Shown piece by piece: positions 50,218 through 59,816 of a DNA stretch of 64,000 nucleotides. Made by a program: the position numbers and the translations under genes. A model generated the notes under the pieces. It worked only from the letters and a program-made list of their open reading frames with translations. It made no database searches and was not told the DNA's origin. How positions within the stretch are numbered: the stretch's first letter is position 1; every line of letters begins with the position of its first letter. This DNA is from Terasakiispira papahanaumokuakeensis. GTDB lineage: Bacteria > Pseudomonadota > Gammaproteobacteria > Pseudomonadales > Halomonadaceae. The stretch lies in contig NZ_MDTQ01000001.1 in NCBI RefSeq assembly GCF_001709345.1, positions 744,001 through 808,000 of the forward strand, written 5' to 3'.

Positions 50218-51102
50218 ATGGAGCAGTTTAAGAATATTGGTCTGATTGGTCGTTTAGGCAGTCACAAGGTGGTTGAAACGCTGAAACGGCTGATCCGCTT
50301 TTTAGAGGATCGCCATTATCAGGTGATTCTCGAAGACCAAACCGCCACCGTGCTATTGGGCCATGGTCTCCAGGAAGCCAGTCGCAAAATGCTGGCCGAA
50401 ATCTGTGATCTGGTGATTGTGGTGGGCGGTGATGGCAGCCTGTTGGGCGCTGCGCGTGCGATGGTGCGGACGGGTGTGCCGGTGTTGGGCGTGAACCGTG
50501 GACGTTTGGGGTTTTTGACCGACATTTCGCCGGATGACTTGGAAGAAAAGGTCGCTGAGGTGTTGGCCGGGCGCTATCTGATGGAAGAGCGCTTTTTATT
50601 GGATGTTGAGGTGCGCCGCGATGGCGAACCGATTGGTACGGCCGATGGTCTGAATGATGTCGTGCTACACCCAGGAAAATCGGCTCGAATGATCGAATTT
50701 GATTTGTTCATCGAAGGTCAGTACGTCTATAACCAGCGTTCTGATGGCCTGATTGTGGCCACGCCAACGGGGTCAACGGCATATGCGCTATCTGGCGGTG
50801 GGCCCATTATGCATCCTAAGCTGGATGCGCTTGTGGTCGTGCCGATGTTCCCGCATACGCTCTCCAGCCGTCCGATTGTGGTCGATGGCAATAGCGAAAT
50901 TAAACTCCATATCAACGAGCATAACGAAACCTATCCGCATATCTCTTGCGATGGTCAGACCCATATTGTGACCAAGCCCGGCGACTGGCTGTATATCCGC
51001 AAGAAGCCTCATCGACTGAAATTAATTCATCCGCTAGGGCATGATTATTACGAAGTGTGCCGGACCAAACTGGGCTGGAATTCACGATTGATTGAAGGCT
51101 GA
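50218..51102 (+). CDS. nadK: NAD kinase
   Basis: A 294-residue ATP-NAD kinase that makes NADP+. Hallmarks are the 'VVVGGDGSLLGAAR' motif (Gly70-Gly71-Asp72-Gly73), 'GVNRGRLGFLTDI', 'LNDVVLH', 'SDGLIVATPTGSTAYALSGGGPI' and 'FPHTLSSRPIVV'. Length is normal for the family. It heads a run of housekeeping genes on the same strand (metallophosphatase, rhomboid, DUF1315, DUF2797) conserved in order in pseudomonads and relatives. Confidence 0.96.
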   Translation: MEQFKNIGLIGRLGSHKVVETLKRLIRFLEDRHYQVILEDQTATVLLGHGLQEASRKMLAEICDLVIVVGGDGSLLGAARAMVRTGVPVLGVNRGRLGFLTDISPDDLEEKVAEVLAGRYLMEERFLLDVEVRRDGEPIGTADGLNDVVLHPGKSARMIEFDLFIEGQYVYNQRSDGLIVATPTGSTAYALSGGGPIMHPKLDALVVVPMFPHTLSSRPIVVDGNSEIKLHINEHNETYPHISCDGQTHIVTKPGDWLYIRKKPHRLKLIHPLGHDYYEVCRTKLGWNSRLIEG

Positions 51103-51112
51103 GGCGATTTTT

Positions 51113-52150
51113 ATGTATGAGCAGTCTCCAATGTGTGCTTCATCCGCCTCGTTTCCGGGTTATGACCTGATCGGTGATGTGCATGGCTGTGGTGCGACGC
51201 TGGTTCACCTGCTGAATCTGCTGGGTTATCGCTTGACTGAAGGATGCTACCGCCATCCGGAAGGGCGCAAAGTGATTTTTGTTGGCGATATTATTGACCG
51301 TGGTCCGCGTATTCGTGAAGCGTTGAATCTGGTCCGTGCCATGGTCGACAGCGGCGAGGCGGAAATTGTCATGGGCAACCATGAATACAATATGCTCGCT
51401 TTCAGTACCCCGGGTCGTCCAGGTTCTGGGCGAGATCACTTAAGAGCGCATACGGAACGTCACTCACGAATTGTCCGTGAGACGTTGGAGCAGTTTGCCG
51501 GTCATGCTGATGAATGGGCCGATCATTTGCGCTGGTTTCAACAGATACCTTTAGCCCTAGAGAAAGACGGGCTGCGTGTGGTGCATGCTTGTTGGGATCC
51601 TCAATTGATGCCGCGTTTTCTGGCCCGCTACCCTGATGCGCGGATTGATGCTGATTTTCTCCATGCCTCGGTCGAGCCGGGCAGTTTTGAGTTCCACGTG
51701 ATGGATCGCTGTACCCGTGGCTGCCACATGCCATTGCCGCCGGGGGTGCGTATTCATAGTGGTGATGGCTTTACCCGCAATAGTTTTCGCGTGCATTTCT
51801 GGGCTGAGAATCCCCAGACTTACGGCGATGTCGTTTTCCAGCCGGATAACTTGCCCGGTGATTTGGAAGACCAGCCGATTTCGGATGAAGACCGCGAGGC
51901 CTTGTGCTTTTATGGCCCTGATGAGCCTCATCTATTTGTCGGCCATTACTGGTGTGAAGGTTTTCCTGCCGTGGTTCGCCCCAATATCACCTGTGTGGAT
52001 TATAGTGCAGTCAAGTTTGGTCGTTTGGTGGCGTATCGTTATGACGGCGAGGCCACACTCAGCGCCAAACGATTTGTCTGGGTGGATGTTCAAGGTGAGG
52101 AACGTCCCCCGATTGATGAGCTAGCGGCCGAAGGTGACAGTGCCCCTTGA
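51113..52150 (+). CDS. Calcineurin-like metallophosphoesterase
   Basis: A 345-residue metallophosphatase. Start ATG 51113 has GAGG eight bases upstream and lies 10 bp after the nadK stop. Motifs: 'DLIGDVHGCGATL' (GDVHG), 'VIFVGDIIDRGPRI' (GDxxDRGP), 'EIVMGNHEYNMLAF' (GNHE) and 'HLFVGHYWCEG'. It resembles PrpE/ApaH-type enzymes that cleave phosphoesters or dinucleoside polyphosphates; substrate not determined. Conserved neighbour of nadK. Confidence 0.85.
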   Translation: MYEQSPMCASSASFPGYDLIGDVHGCGATLVHLLNLLGYRLTEGCYRHPEGRKVIFVGDIIDRGPRIREALNLVRAMVDSGEAEIVMGNHEYNMLAFSTPGRPGSGRDHLRAHTERHSRIVRETLEQFAGHADEWADHLRWFQQIPLALEKDGLRVVHACWDPQLMPRFLARYPDARIDADFLHASVEPGSFEFHVMDRCTRGCHMPLPPGVRIHSGDGFTRNSFRVHFWAENPQTYGDVVFQPDNLPGDLEDQPISDEDREALCFYGPDEPHLFVGHYWCEGFPAVVRPNITCVDYSAVKFGRLVAYRYDGEATLSAKRFVWVDVQGEERPPIDELAAEGDSAP

Positions 52151-52193
52151 TGGGCCAGACCTGGGTCAATGCGGGCTCCCGACTGATAGGTCA

Positions 52194-53045
52194 ATGCTTA
52201 TGCAGAAGCTGATTACCTTGTCGTCTGCGGAAGATCCGATGCCCTTGTCCCGCCATTTATGGGCGGCGGGCATTGGTCATCGGATCTTGCCAGGTGAGCA
52301 GGGGCATGATGTTTGGTTGTTGGATGTCCGCCAATGGACGCGTGCTCAGGAAGTGTTATCAGCCTGGCATCATGGAGCACCGATGCCAAAGCGTGCGCCG
52401 AATTCCCTCTTGAAGGTGTCGGCACTGGTGCAGTTGTGGCGCCGTTTGCCGGTCACGATTTCGCTGATTGTCGTGTCGCTATTGGTCTCGGCGGGCATGA
52501 GTTATTGGCCTGGCGAGGTGTTGTTTGCCCAGTTGGCCTTCACGCCGCTTCAGTTCAGTGGTCAATATGTCACCATCTCGGGGCTGGAGACCATGTTAGC
52601 CTCCGGTCAATGGTGGCGTTTTATTACCCCTATCTTTATGCATTTCGGGCTCATGCATCTGATTTTTAATTTGATGTGGGTCTGGGTGCTGGGTGGGCGT
52701 TTGGAAGCGATTCAAGGGTCACGACGAACACTGCTGATCATTGTCTTAGCGGGTGTGCTCTCGAATCTCGCACAGTTTTGGTTTAATCCTACGGTACCGT
52801 TCGGTGGCGCTTCCGGTGTGATTTATGCCTATCTGGGCTATATGTGGTTGTGGGATCGGCGCCACCCGGAACAACCCTTGAATGTGCCGACGGCATTGGT
52901 GATTTTTATGGTCGGCTGGATGGTGTTCTGTATGACCGACCTAGCGGGTTCTCTGGGATTCCATGTCGCCAATGAAGCGCATTTGGGTGGATTGTTAGTG
53001 GGGTTGCTGCTGGCGCTGTTGCCATGTAAAACCTATCGTCGTTAA
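52194..53045 (+). CDS. glpG: Rhomboid intramembrane serine protease
   Basis: A 283-residue GlpG-type rhomboid: an N-terminal cytoplasmic domain (about 1-85, 'DVWLLDVRQWTRAQEVLSAW') and six membrane helices. The catalytic Ser lies in 'FGGASGVIYAYLGYMW', the His in 'FHVANEAHLGGLLVGLL', and 'HFGLMHLIFNLMWVWVLGGRLE' carries the conserved HxxxN site. It cleaves membrane proteins within the bilayer; substrates unknown. Start uncertain: 52194, 52200 or an upstream ATG at 52134 overlapping the metallophosphatase. Confidence 0.85.
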   Translation: MLMQKLITLSSAEDPMPLSRHLWAAGIGHRILPGEQGHDVWLLDVRQWTRAQEVLSAWHHGAPMPKRAPNSLLKVSALVQLWRRLPVTISLIVVSLLVSAGMSYWPGEVLFAQLAFTPLQFSGQYVTISGLETMLASGQWWRFITPIFMHFGLMHLIFNLMWVWVLGGRLEAIQGSRRTLLIIVLAGVLSNLAQFWFNPTVPFGGASGVIYAYLGYMWLWDRRHPEQPLNVPTALVIFMVGWMVFCMTDLAGSLGFHVANEAHLGGLLVGLLLALLPCKTYRR

Positions 53046-53090
53046 ACCGGGCGTCGTTAAACCGAGCGTCGTTAAACCGAGCGCCGCTCA
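53042..53090. repeat. Tandem repeat after rhomboid gene
   Basis: Three copies of a 15-bp unit 'cgtcgttaaaccgag' with small changes directly follow the rhomboid stop; the first copy overlaps the stop codon. Confidence 0.6.
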
Positions 53091-53196
53091 CCACCGAATT
53101 GTATTGGGTTTATGGTTTTAATCTGATGGTTTTTATCTGATAGCGTTTAAACCGTTATGAAAGGTTGTGAAGCGTGTTGAGGCTGAGGAGTCTGCC

Positions 53197-53457
53197 ATGA
53201 ATTTTGAAAAAATGATCGACAATATGTCACCAGAGATTTACCAGGCCCTCAAGCGTGGTATTGAGTTGGGTAAATGGCCGGATGGCCGTCCTCTGAGCAG
53301 TGAGCAGCGTGAGTTGTGTATGGAGGCGGTGATTCGCTTTGAGGTACAAAATAATGTGCCGGAGCAGCAGCGTGTAGGCTATATCGATATGAGTCGTTGC
53401 GATAGCCATGATGGTGACTCCAATCTGGATGATCAACCGATCAAATGGATGAACTGA
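53197..53457 (+). CDS. DUF1315 (YeaC-like) protein
   Basis: An 86-residue protein of the YeaC/DUF1315 family ('MIDNMSPEIYQALKRGIELGKWPDGRPLSSEQRELCMEAVI'). Start 53197 has GAGGAG upstream; 53167 is less likely. Function unknown. It overlaps the DUF2797 gene by 13 bp, as in pseudomonads. Confidence 0.85.
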   Translation: MNFEKMIDNMSPEIYQALKRGIELGKWPDGRPLSSEQRELCMEAVIRFEVQNNVPEQQRVGYIDMSRCDSHDGDSNLDDQPIKWMN

Positions 53458-54353
53458 TGGGCGTGAGTGGACACTTGCGCAAAATGGCGACGACCCATCA
53501 GCCTGCGTCTGATGGGCCCAATGTGCACTATCAGTTGCGCTTGGATGATCAGCAATGGTCTTTGATGTCCCTGCTGGGGCAGTCGATACAATTGATCTTC
53601 TCGGGTCAAATCCAGTGCATCCATTGTGGTCGGGCCACGCGTAAAAGTTTTAGCCAGGGTTATTGCTATCCGTGTTTTAAATCCCTCGCCCAGTGTGACA
53701 GCTGTATCGTGAAGCCTGAGACCTGTCATTATCATTTGGGGACATGCCGCGAGCCTCAGTGGGGGCGCGATCACTGTTTTCAGCCCCATGTGGTTTACCT
53801 GGCCAATTCCAGCGGCCTCAAAGTCGGCATTACCCGAGGCACGCAAGTGCCCACGCGCTGGATGGATCAAGGCGCTTCTGCCGCGCTGCCGGTGCTTCAG
53901 GTGCCCGATCGGTTGGCCTCTGGGCAGGCTGAAATGACCTTCAAAGACAGCGTCAATGATCGAACCGCCTGGCAGGCTATGCTCAAAAACCAGGTGCCTG
54001 ATTTATCTTTGGAAGAAGAGCGCGACCGGTTATTGGCGGAGTATCATGACCGTTTATCAGCCTCGCTGGGCACTGCACCTCAGGTGTTGATTGAGTCGGT
54101 GCGTCATTTTCACTATCCCGTGTTGGAGTATCCGACCAAGGTGAAAAGCCTGAACCCGGAAAAATCACCGGTGATTGAAGGCACCTTGATGGGCATAAAA
54201 GGGCAGTATCTGATCTTGGATACTGGCGTGATTAACCTGCGTAAATTCGGCGGTTATGACGTGACGTTGCTGGCCGATGCGTTGACTGAGACCGATGATG
54301 AAACGGCGTCGCTCTCAATATCTGCATCGTCCGGCCAGACTTCTTTGTTTTGA
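53445..54353 (+). CDS. DUF2797 protein with zinc-ribbon and GIY-YIG-like region
   Basis: A 302-residue DUF2797 protein. Zinc-like Cys pairs are 'CIHCGRATRKSFSQGYCYPCFKSLAQCDSCIVKPETCHYH' (given here as separate motifs CIHC, CYPC, CDSC), followed by 'VYLANSSGLKVGITRGTQVPTRW', which resembles a GIY-YIG nuclease fold. Start 53445 overlaps the DUF1315 gene; 53457 (TGATG) is also possible. The C-terminal 80 residues form an extra beta domain. Biochemical role unknown. Confidence 0.8.
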   Translation: MDELMGVSGHLRKMATTHQPASDGPNVHYQLRLDDQQWSLMSLLGQSIQLIFSGQIQCIHCGRATRKSFSQGYCYPCFKSLAQCDSCIVKPETCHYHLGTCREPQWGRDHCFQPHVVYLANSSGLKVGITRGTQVPTRWMDQGASAALPVLQVPDRLASGQAEMTFKDSVNDRTAWQAMLKNQVPDLSLEEERDRLLAEYHDRLSASLGTAPQVLIESVRHFHYPVLEYPTKVKSLNPEKSPVIEGTLMGIKGQYLILDTGVINLRKFGGYDVTLLADALTETDDETASLSISASSGQTSLF

Positions 54354-54364
54354 AAATCGTTGTT

Positions 54365-55183
54365 TTAAAGATCAGGTTGAGTGCCCTGATGCGCATCGCC
54401 TAGCTGCGCAGCGGTGTCCGGGTCGGCCAGCATGCGCATCGACAGGTTGCCGTAGGTGTAGCTCATATGCCAAGTGTCTAACCCCTCGGGTTGAGCCCCT
54501 GCGGCGACCAGAAGCGGCAGAAAGTGCTCCGGCGTTGGGTGGTTCCGTTGAGCAAACGGCGCCTGTTGCTGCCACTGCTGTAAGCGCTCCCAGTGCCGCC
54601 GCTCAATCACTTGATGAACCCATTGGTCAAACTGCTGCACCCAAGGTGCTGTTGGAGTCCCTTCTGGTGCTAAAGCCCGTAGGTTGTGGGTGATGGCTCC
54701 GGTGGTCACCAACCAGAGATGGTGCTGACGGGCAAAGTCTCCCAGCACTTGCCCCAGTTGCCATAACTGCGCTGGGCTGAGGTCTTCCGGCAGGCTCACC
54801 GGCAAAGTGGGGAGGTCTGCCGTAGGGAAAGGCAGGCTCAACGGCGACCAAACCCCATGATCCAACGGCCGTTGATCATCTTTTTGGGCTTCAAAACCGG
54901 CCTGTTGCAGTGCCTGTTCAAGCGCGTGGGCGTGCTCGGGCAATCCCGGTGCGTTCCATTGCCTCTCATACAGGGGCGGTGGAAACCCATAGAAGTCATG
55001 CAGGGTGCTGTGTTGCGTGGCACTGCCAAGCTGGACCTGAGTGCCGCTGTGGGCCCAATGCGCCGATAAGGTTAATAGACCGGCTGGACGTGGCAGGTTG
55101 GCCAATCGTGTCAGGGCGCGTCGAGCGGCGACCTCTTTGAGGACCAAGTCTGGGCTGCCGTGAGAGATAAAGAAAGTTCGCAT
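54365..55183 (-). CDS. YgiD-type extradiol dioxygenase (LigB superfamily)
   Basis: A 272-residue LigB/DODA-family protein. Metal ligands are visible: 'FISHGSPDLVL' (His), 'LSAHWAHSGTQVQLG', 'LDHGVWSPLSLPFP' (His-Gly), and 'HLWLVTTGAITHNL'. The C-terminus 'HMSYTYGNLSMRMLAD' is typical of YgiD, a zinc-dependent DOPA 4,5-dioxygenase homologue. Start 55183 (GAGG upstream) is preferred to 55207. It converges on DUF2797 with 11 bp between stops. Confidence 0.8.
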   Translation of the reverse strand: MRTFFISHGSPDLVLKEVAARRALTRLANLPRPAGLLTLSAHWAHSGTQVQLGSATQHSTLHDFYGFPPPLYERQWNAPGLPEHAHALEQALQQAGFEAQKDDQRPLDHGVWSPLSLPFPTADLPTLPVSLPEDLSPAQLWQLGQVLGDFARQHHLWLVTTGAITHNLRALAPEGTPTAPWVQQFDQWVHQVIERRHWERLQQWQQQAPFAQRNHPTPEHFLPLLVAAGAQPEGLDTWHMSYTYGNLSMRMLADPDTAAQLGDAHQGTQPDL

Positions 55184-55494
55184 TGCACGCCTCTTCATTC
55201 GAATCATCTAAAATGTTGGCCGATTGATCGCGTGATCAGGCTCAAGGTTGAGCATCACTCGGGGCCAGAAGATGGGTTCAGTGTGCCATGCCCATCAGGG
55301 TTGATCAGCCCGTCTGCCGCTGAATGACTGTTTCCTATGAGTTAATAATCAACGCTTGGCCAAAGGGAATGGACTATTGCTTTCTCGTCTTGCGGCCCCC
55401 ATCTTGACTATCATTCTGAATAAAATGCCGCCCTGATCATGGTGAGATCATCAGTGTCGATCAGGGCGTGGTGTCGATGACAGGGGAGACCGTT
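55184..55494. other. Divergent gap between dioxygenase and pepN
   Basis: About 310 bp with no ORF. 'ttgactatcattctgaataaaatg' near 55403 could form a pepN promoter (TTGACT, then TAAAAT with a 13-bp spacer, so weak). No hairpin noted. Confidence 0.35.
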
Positions 55495-58149
55495 ATGAAT
55501 GCAATTCAGCCGGAAGCCGCGCAGCCTCAGGCGATTTATCTTAAAGATTATCAAGCCCCTGCGTTTTGGGTCGATCAGGTCAAGTTGGATGTCGCCTTGG
55601 ATGATCATCAGACGCGTGTGATCAGCACTTTATCTTTACGCCGCAATGATCAGCGCGAAGCGGGTTTGCCCTTGGTCTTGAATGGTCAAGGGCTGACACT
55701 CAAGCGAATTGAGTTGGCCGGCCAGCCGTTGGCAGAAACGGATTACCAGTATCAAGAGGATCTGCTGACGGTGGCGCGTGTGCCCGATCAATTTACCCTG
55801 GTGACGGAGGTCGAGATTGATCCGGCCAATAATACAGCGCTGGAAGGGCTCTACAAATCCAACACCATGTTCTGTACTCAATGTGAAGCGGAAGGCTTCC
55901 GCCGCATTACTTTCTTCCCTGATCGTCCGGATGTATTGACGCGCTTTACCACTCGAATTGAGGCCGATCAGCAGCGTTTCCCCATTTTGTTGTCCAACGG
56001 TAATCCCATCGAACGCGGTGAGCTGGATAACGGGCGCCACTTTGTGACTTGGGAAGACCCCTTCCCCAAACCCTGCTATCTGTTTGCCTTGGTCGGCGGT
56101 AATCTTCAAGCGGTGAAAGACACCTTTACCACCATGAGTGGCCGTGAAGTTGCGCTGGAAATTTGGGTTGAGCCGGAGAATCTGCACAAGTGTGATCACG
56201 CCATGCGCTCACTGAAAGCCTCAATGCGCTGGGATGAGCAGACCTATGGCCGTGAATATGATCTGGATATCTTTATGATCGTCGCGGTTAATGACTTCAA
56301 TATGGGCGCGATGGAAAATAAAGGGCTGAATATTTTCAACAGTGCCTGTGTGTTGGCCGAGCCCAAAAGTGAAACCGATGCGGCCTTCCAGCGCGTCGAA
56401 GGCGTTGTTGGACACGAATACTTCCATAACTGGTCCGGTAACCGCGTGACCTGCCGCGATTGGTTCCAGTTATCGCTGAAAGAAGGGTTCACGGTCTACC
56501 GGGATCAAAGCTTCTCGGCGGATATGAACTCGGCCCCGGTCAAGCGAATTGAAGATGTGGCCATGCTGCGGACGGCGCAGTTTGCTGAAGACGCAGGCCC
56601 GACCGCGCACCCGGTCCGGCCTGATCATTATATTGAGATCAACAACTTCTATACCCTGACGATCTATGAAAAAGGGGCGGAAGTCGTGCGGATGATGGCG
56701 GAGTTGCTGGGACGTGAGCGCTTCCGTCAAGCCACGGATCTTTATTTTGAGCGCCATGATGGTGAGGCGGCCACTGTAGAAGATTTTGTCGCTTGCATGG
56801 CCGAAGTCTCCGAGCTGGACTTCTCTCAGTTCATGCGCTGGTACCATCAGGCGGGGACGCCCAAGATTGAAGCCAGCGGCCACTTTGATGCCGATGCCCG
56901 CACTTATCAGTTGACTCTGCGTCAGCATACGCCCGCCACGCCGGGCCAAGCGGATAAATTACCTTTGCATATTCCGGTTCGAATGGGATTGGTCGGGCCC
57001 AATGGGCATGATTTACCGCTTGAACTTAACGGCGAACAGTTGGGCACGGAAACGGTGCTGCATTTGCGAGAAGCCGAGCAAACTTTCACCTTCCATAATA
57101 TTGCTGCGGAACCGGTACCGTCGTTGCTGCGCGGCTTTTCTGCCCCGGTTAAGCTGGCCTTTGACTATAGCCGCGAACAGCTGGCGTTTTTGATGGCCCA
57201 TGACAGCGATGGCTTTAATCGTTGGGATGCGGGACAGCGGTTGGCGGTATTGGCGTTGCAGCACTTGGTGAACCAGATTCAGGCGAATGAGCCGCTACAA
57301 TTAGATCCGGCTTTGATTGAGGCCACACGGACACTGCTCAACGGTGAGATGACCGATAAAGCTGTTTTGGCTGAGATGTTACGCCTGCCTTCTGAGGCTT
57401 ATCTGGCCGAGCAATATGAGCAGGTGGACGTCGATGCCATTCACAAGGCCCGCAGTTTTGCCCGTAAGGCGCTGGCTGATGCGCTTTATGATGATTTTCT
57501 ACGCCTTTATAAGGTCAATCAGCGTGTGGGTGACTATGCGCCCGAGGCGAATCAGATTGCTGAGCGTAGCCTGAAAAATACCTGCTTGGGCTATTTGATG
57601 GCGCGTGAAGATGAAGCGACCATTGCTCTGACACAAGAGCAGTTTAACTGTGCCGACAATATGACCGATCAGCGCGCCGCCTTGACCTTGCTGGCGCATG
57701 CTGAAGATCCACGGCTAGGCGCCGAGCCGCTACGCCGCTTTGGTGAAAGCTGGGCGCATGATCCGCTGGTGATGGATCAGTGGTTCAGCCTGCAGGTGAC
57801 ACGTCCGCAAGCCGATGCGTTGGATCGCCTGAAAATGCTGATGGCGCATCCTGCCTTCTCGTTGAAAAATCCCAACCGTGTGCGGGCTTTGATCGGCGCT
57901 TTTGTTGGACAAAACCGGGTGAATTTCCACCGTCAGGATGGCCAAGGTTATCAATTATTGGCCGATGTGGTGATTGAACTCAATCGCTTGAATCCGCAAA
58001 TTGCAGCGCGTCTGGTGATTCCGCTCACGCGTTGGAAACGTATGACGTCAGAGCGTCAGGACATGATGAAAGCACAGCTGGAAAGAATCCGTCAGGAATC
58101 CCTGTCACCGGATCTGTTCGAGATTATTGAGAAAGCCTTGGCGGCTTAA
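55495..58149 (+). CDS. pepN: Aminopeptidase N
   Basis: An 884-residue M1 zinc metallopeptidase that removes N-terminal residues from peptides in the cytoplasm. The exopeptidase motif 'MGAMENKGLNIFN', the zinc site 'VVGHEYFHNWSGNRVTC' (His307, Glu308, His311) with downstream Glu in 'LKEGFTVYRDQ', and the Tyr in 'TLTIYEKGAEVVRMM' are present. Length matches E. coli PepN. Start ATG 55495 has GGAG upstream; 55468 is a weaker option. A strong terminator follows. Confidence 0.95.
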   Translation: MNAIQPEAAQPQAIYLKDYQAPAFWVDQVKLDVALDDHQTRVISTLSLRRNDQREAGLPLVLNGQGLTLKRIELAGQPLAETDYQYQEDLLTVARVPDQFTLVTEVEIDPANNTALEGLYKSNTMFCTQCEAEGFRRITFFPDRPDVLTRFTTRIEADQQRFPILLSNGNPIERGELDNGRHFVTWEDPFPKPCYLFALVGGNLQAVKDTFTTMSGREVALEIWVEPENLHKCDHAMRSLKASMRWDEQTYGREYDLDIFMIVAVNDFNMGAMENKGLNIFNSACVLAEPKSETDAAFQRVEGVVGHEYFHNWSGNRVTCRDWFQLSLKEGFTVYRDQSFSADMNSAPVKRIEDVAMLRTAQFAEDAGPTAHPVRPDHYIEINNFYTLTIYEKGAEVVRMMAELLGRERFRQATDLYFERHDGEAATVEDFVACMAEVSELDFSQFMRWYHQAGTPKIEASGHFDADARTYQLTLRQHTPATPGQADKLPLHIPVRMGLVGPNGHDLPLELNGEQLGTETVLHLREAEQTFTFHNIAAEPVPSLLRGFSAPVKLAFDYSREQLAFLMAHDSDGFNRWDAGQRLAVLALQHLVNQIQANEPLQLDPALIEATRTLLNGEMTDKAVLAEMLRLPSEAYLAEQYEQVDVDAIHKARSFARKALADALYDDFLRLYKVNQRVGDYAPEANQIAERSLKNTCLGYLMAREDEATIALTQEQFNCADNMTDQRAALTLLAHAEDPRLGAEPLRRFGESWAHDPLVMDQWFSLQVTRPQADALDRLKMLMAHPAFSLKNPNRVRALIGAFVGQNRVNFHRQDGQGYQLLADVVIELNRLNPQIAARLVIPLTRWKRMTSERQDMMKAQLERIRQESLSPDLFEIIEKALAA

Positions 58150-58176
58150 TGGGCCACTGGTTTTTATCCCATAATG

Positions 58177-58200
58177 GGGGCGCTTCGGCGCCCCTTTTTT
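58177..58200 (+). terminator. Terminator after pepN
   Basis: GGGGCGC / GCGCCCC stem with TTCG tetraloop and T6. Confidence 0.9.
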
Positions 58201-58215
58201 CGTTATGGCCTGACA

Positions 58216-58265
58216 TGAATGGCTTGATGTTAATGGCTTGATGTTAATGGGTTGAGGTCAATGAC
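58216..58265. repeat. Tandem repeat 'aatggcttgatgtt'
   Basis: Three 14-bp units of 'aatggcttgatgtt'/'aatgggttgaggtc' follow the pepN terminator. Confidence 0.55.
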
Positions 58266-58276
58266 GTTAGAGCAGA

Positions 58277-59755
58277 TTACTCATAGGCCATATCTTCCAA
58301 CTCAATGCCGTTGGTTTCACGTACCCATTTGAAGACGAAGATGATTGAGATCAGGGCACATAGTGCGTAGAAGCCATAAGCCCCGGTAAGACCGATGGAG
58401 GCGAGCATAATGGGGAAAGTGATGGTAATGGCAAAGTTACTGATCCATTGAAAGAGCCCTGCAATCGCCAGTCCTGAGCCACGGACTTGGTTCGGGAACA
58501 TTTCCCCCAGCATGACCCACATGACCGGCCCCCAGGAAATATTGAAGAAAAAGACATAGGCATTGGCGGCCAGTAGGGCGATGACGCCCTGATCATCGGA
58601 CAAGGTCAGCTGTCCATTCACAAAGGTGGCGGTTGAAAAAGCGTAGACCAACTGTAGTAAGGTGATGGCCATGCCCATTGAGCCGACCCAGAGCAACGGT
58701 TTTCGGCCTATTTTATCGATCAATATAATGGCGGCCAGGCAAGCGGCAATACTGACAGCGCCGCTGATGACGTTAATCATCAAGGCATCACTTTCAGAAA
58801 AGCCAACGGCTTGCCACAGCACGGCGCCGTAGTAAAAAACGACGTTGATCCCGACCAGCTGTTGAAATACGGCCAAACCAATACCGACCCAGACAATCCT
58901 CAGGACTTTGCCTGTTTGGGGGTTAATCAGGTCTCTGAGCTGAGGCCGATGTTGTTGGGAAAGGGAGTTATGAATCTGTTGTTGGCGCTCTTGGGCTTGT
59001 GGGTTGTTGTAAATCATGTTGAGCACATGATGGGCTTTGGTGTGATGGCCGGCGCTGACCAGAAAACGTGGACTTTCTGGAATAAACAGTAATGCAATCA
59101 AGAAAATGCTGGCGGGAATGAGCTCCATCCAGAACATGCAGCGCCAAGCTTCATATCCAAACCAAAGGGGCGTGGTTGAGCCTCCGGCCAGGTCTGCCAG
59201 GATGTAGTTATTAAGGAAGGAGCAAAATAAGCCGCCGATAATGGCGACTTGTTGAATGGTCGCAAGTCGGCCGCGCAGATGTGAAGGCGCAATCTCACTG
59301 ATATAAGCCGGTGACATGACACTGGCGGCGCCGACGGCTAGCCCGCCGAGAATGCGGTAGATGACGAAATCGATAGAGCCTGTCGCGATGCCGGATCCCC
59401 AGGCACTGACAATAAAAAAGACGGCGGCCACTCTTAACAGGGTTCGTCGACCAAAGCGATCGGCCAGGCGCCCAGCAAAAAAGGCCCCAACGGCACAGCC
59501 CAACAGCATTGAGGCGACATTAAAGCCTGTGCCCACACTGTCGGAGCCAAACGCCTGCTGTAAACCATCGACAGTGCCGTTGATGACGCCACTATCAAAG
59601 CCAAATAGAAAGCCGCCAATCGCGGCGACCAAACAGGTGGCGAGCACCAGCATGGCACGTTGAGTATCGCTATAGACGGGAGTGTTAGAGGTGATCGGTG
59701 CATCATGATGGGTCGATGCGTCATGGTGAATCGAGTTATCACTGTGAACTGACAT
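58277..59755 (-). CDS. Sugar porter (MFS), probable pentose/hexose:H+ symporter
   Basis: A 492-residue MFS protein of the sugar porter family with 12 helices. Typical motifs: 'FGFDSGVINGTVDGLQ', 'GRLADRFGRRTLL', 'YRILGGLAVGAASVMSPAYISEIAP', 'PESPRFLVSAGH', 'QQLVGINVVFYYGAVLW' and 'DKIGRKPLLWVGSMG'. Start 59755 has AGGAG upstream and skips an odd long N-terminus. Even so, residues 1-30 are His/Asp/Thr-rich with 'HHDASTHHDAPIT', which is unusual. It lies 61 bp after the xylose dehydrogenase-like gene on the same strand and probably imports the same sugar (xylose). Confidence 0.8.
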   Translation of the reverse strand: MSVHSDNSIHHDASTHHDAPITSNTPVYSDTQRAMLVLATCLVAAIGGFLFGFDSGVINGTVDGLQQAFGSDSVGTGFNVASMLLGCAVGAFFAGRLADRFGRRTLLRVAAVFFIVSAWGSGIATGSIDFVIYRILGGLAVGAASVMSPAYISEIAPSHLRGRLATIQQVAIIGGLFCSFLNNYILADLAGGSTTPLWFGYEAWRCMFWMELIPASIFLIALLFIPESPRFLVSAGHHTKAHHVLNMIYNNPQAQERQQQIHNSLSQQHRPQLRDLINPQTGKVLRIVWVGIGLAVFQQLVGINVVFYYGAVLWQAVGFSESDALMINVISGAVSIAACLAAIILIDKIGRKPLLWVGSMGMAITLLQLVYAFSTATFVNGQLTLSDDQGVIALLAANAYVFFFNISWGPVMWVMLGEMFPNQVRGSGLAIAGLFQWISNFAITITFPIMLASIGLTGAYGFYALCALISIIFVFKWVRETNGIELEDMAYE

Positions 59756-59816
59756 GATCCTTCTCCTGCTTGTTATTGTCGTTGTATGAGCAGTGTTGTC
59801 CTTGTCTTGAGGGGGG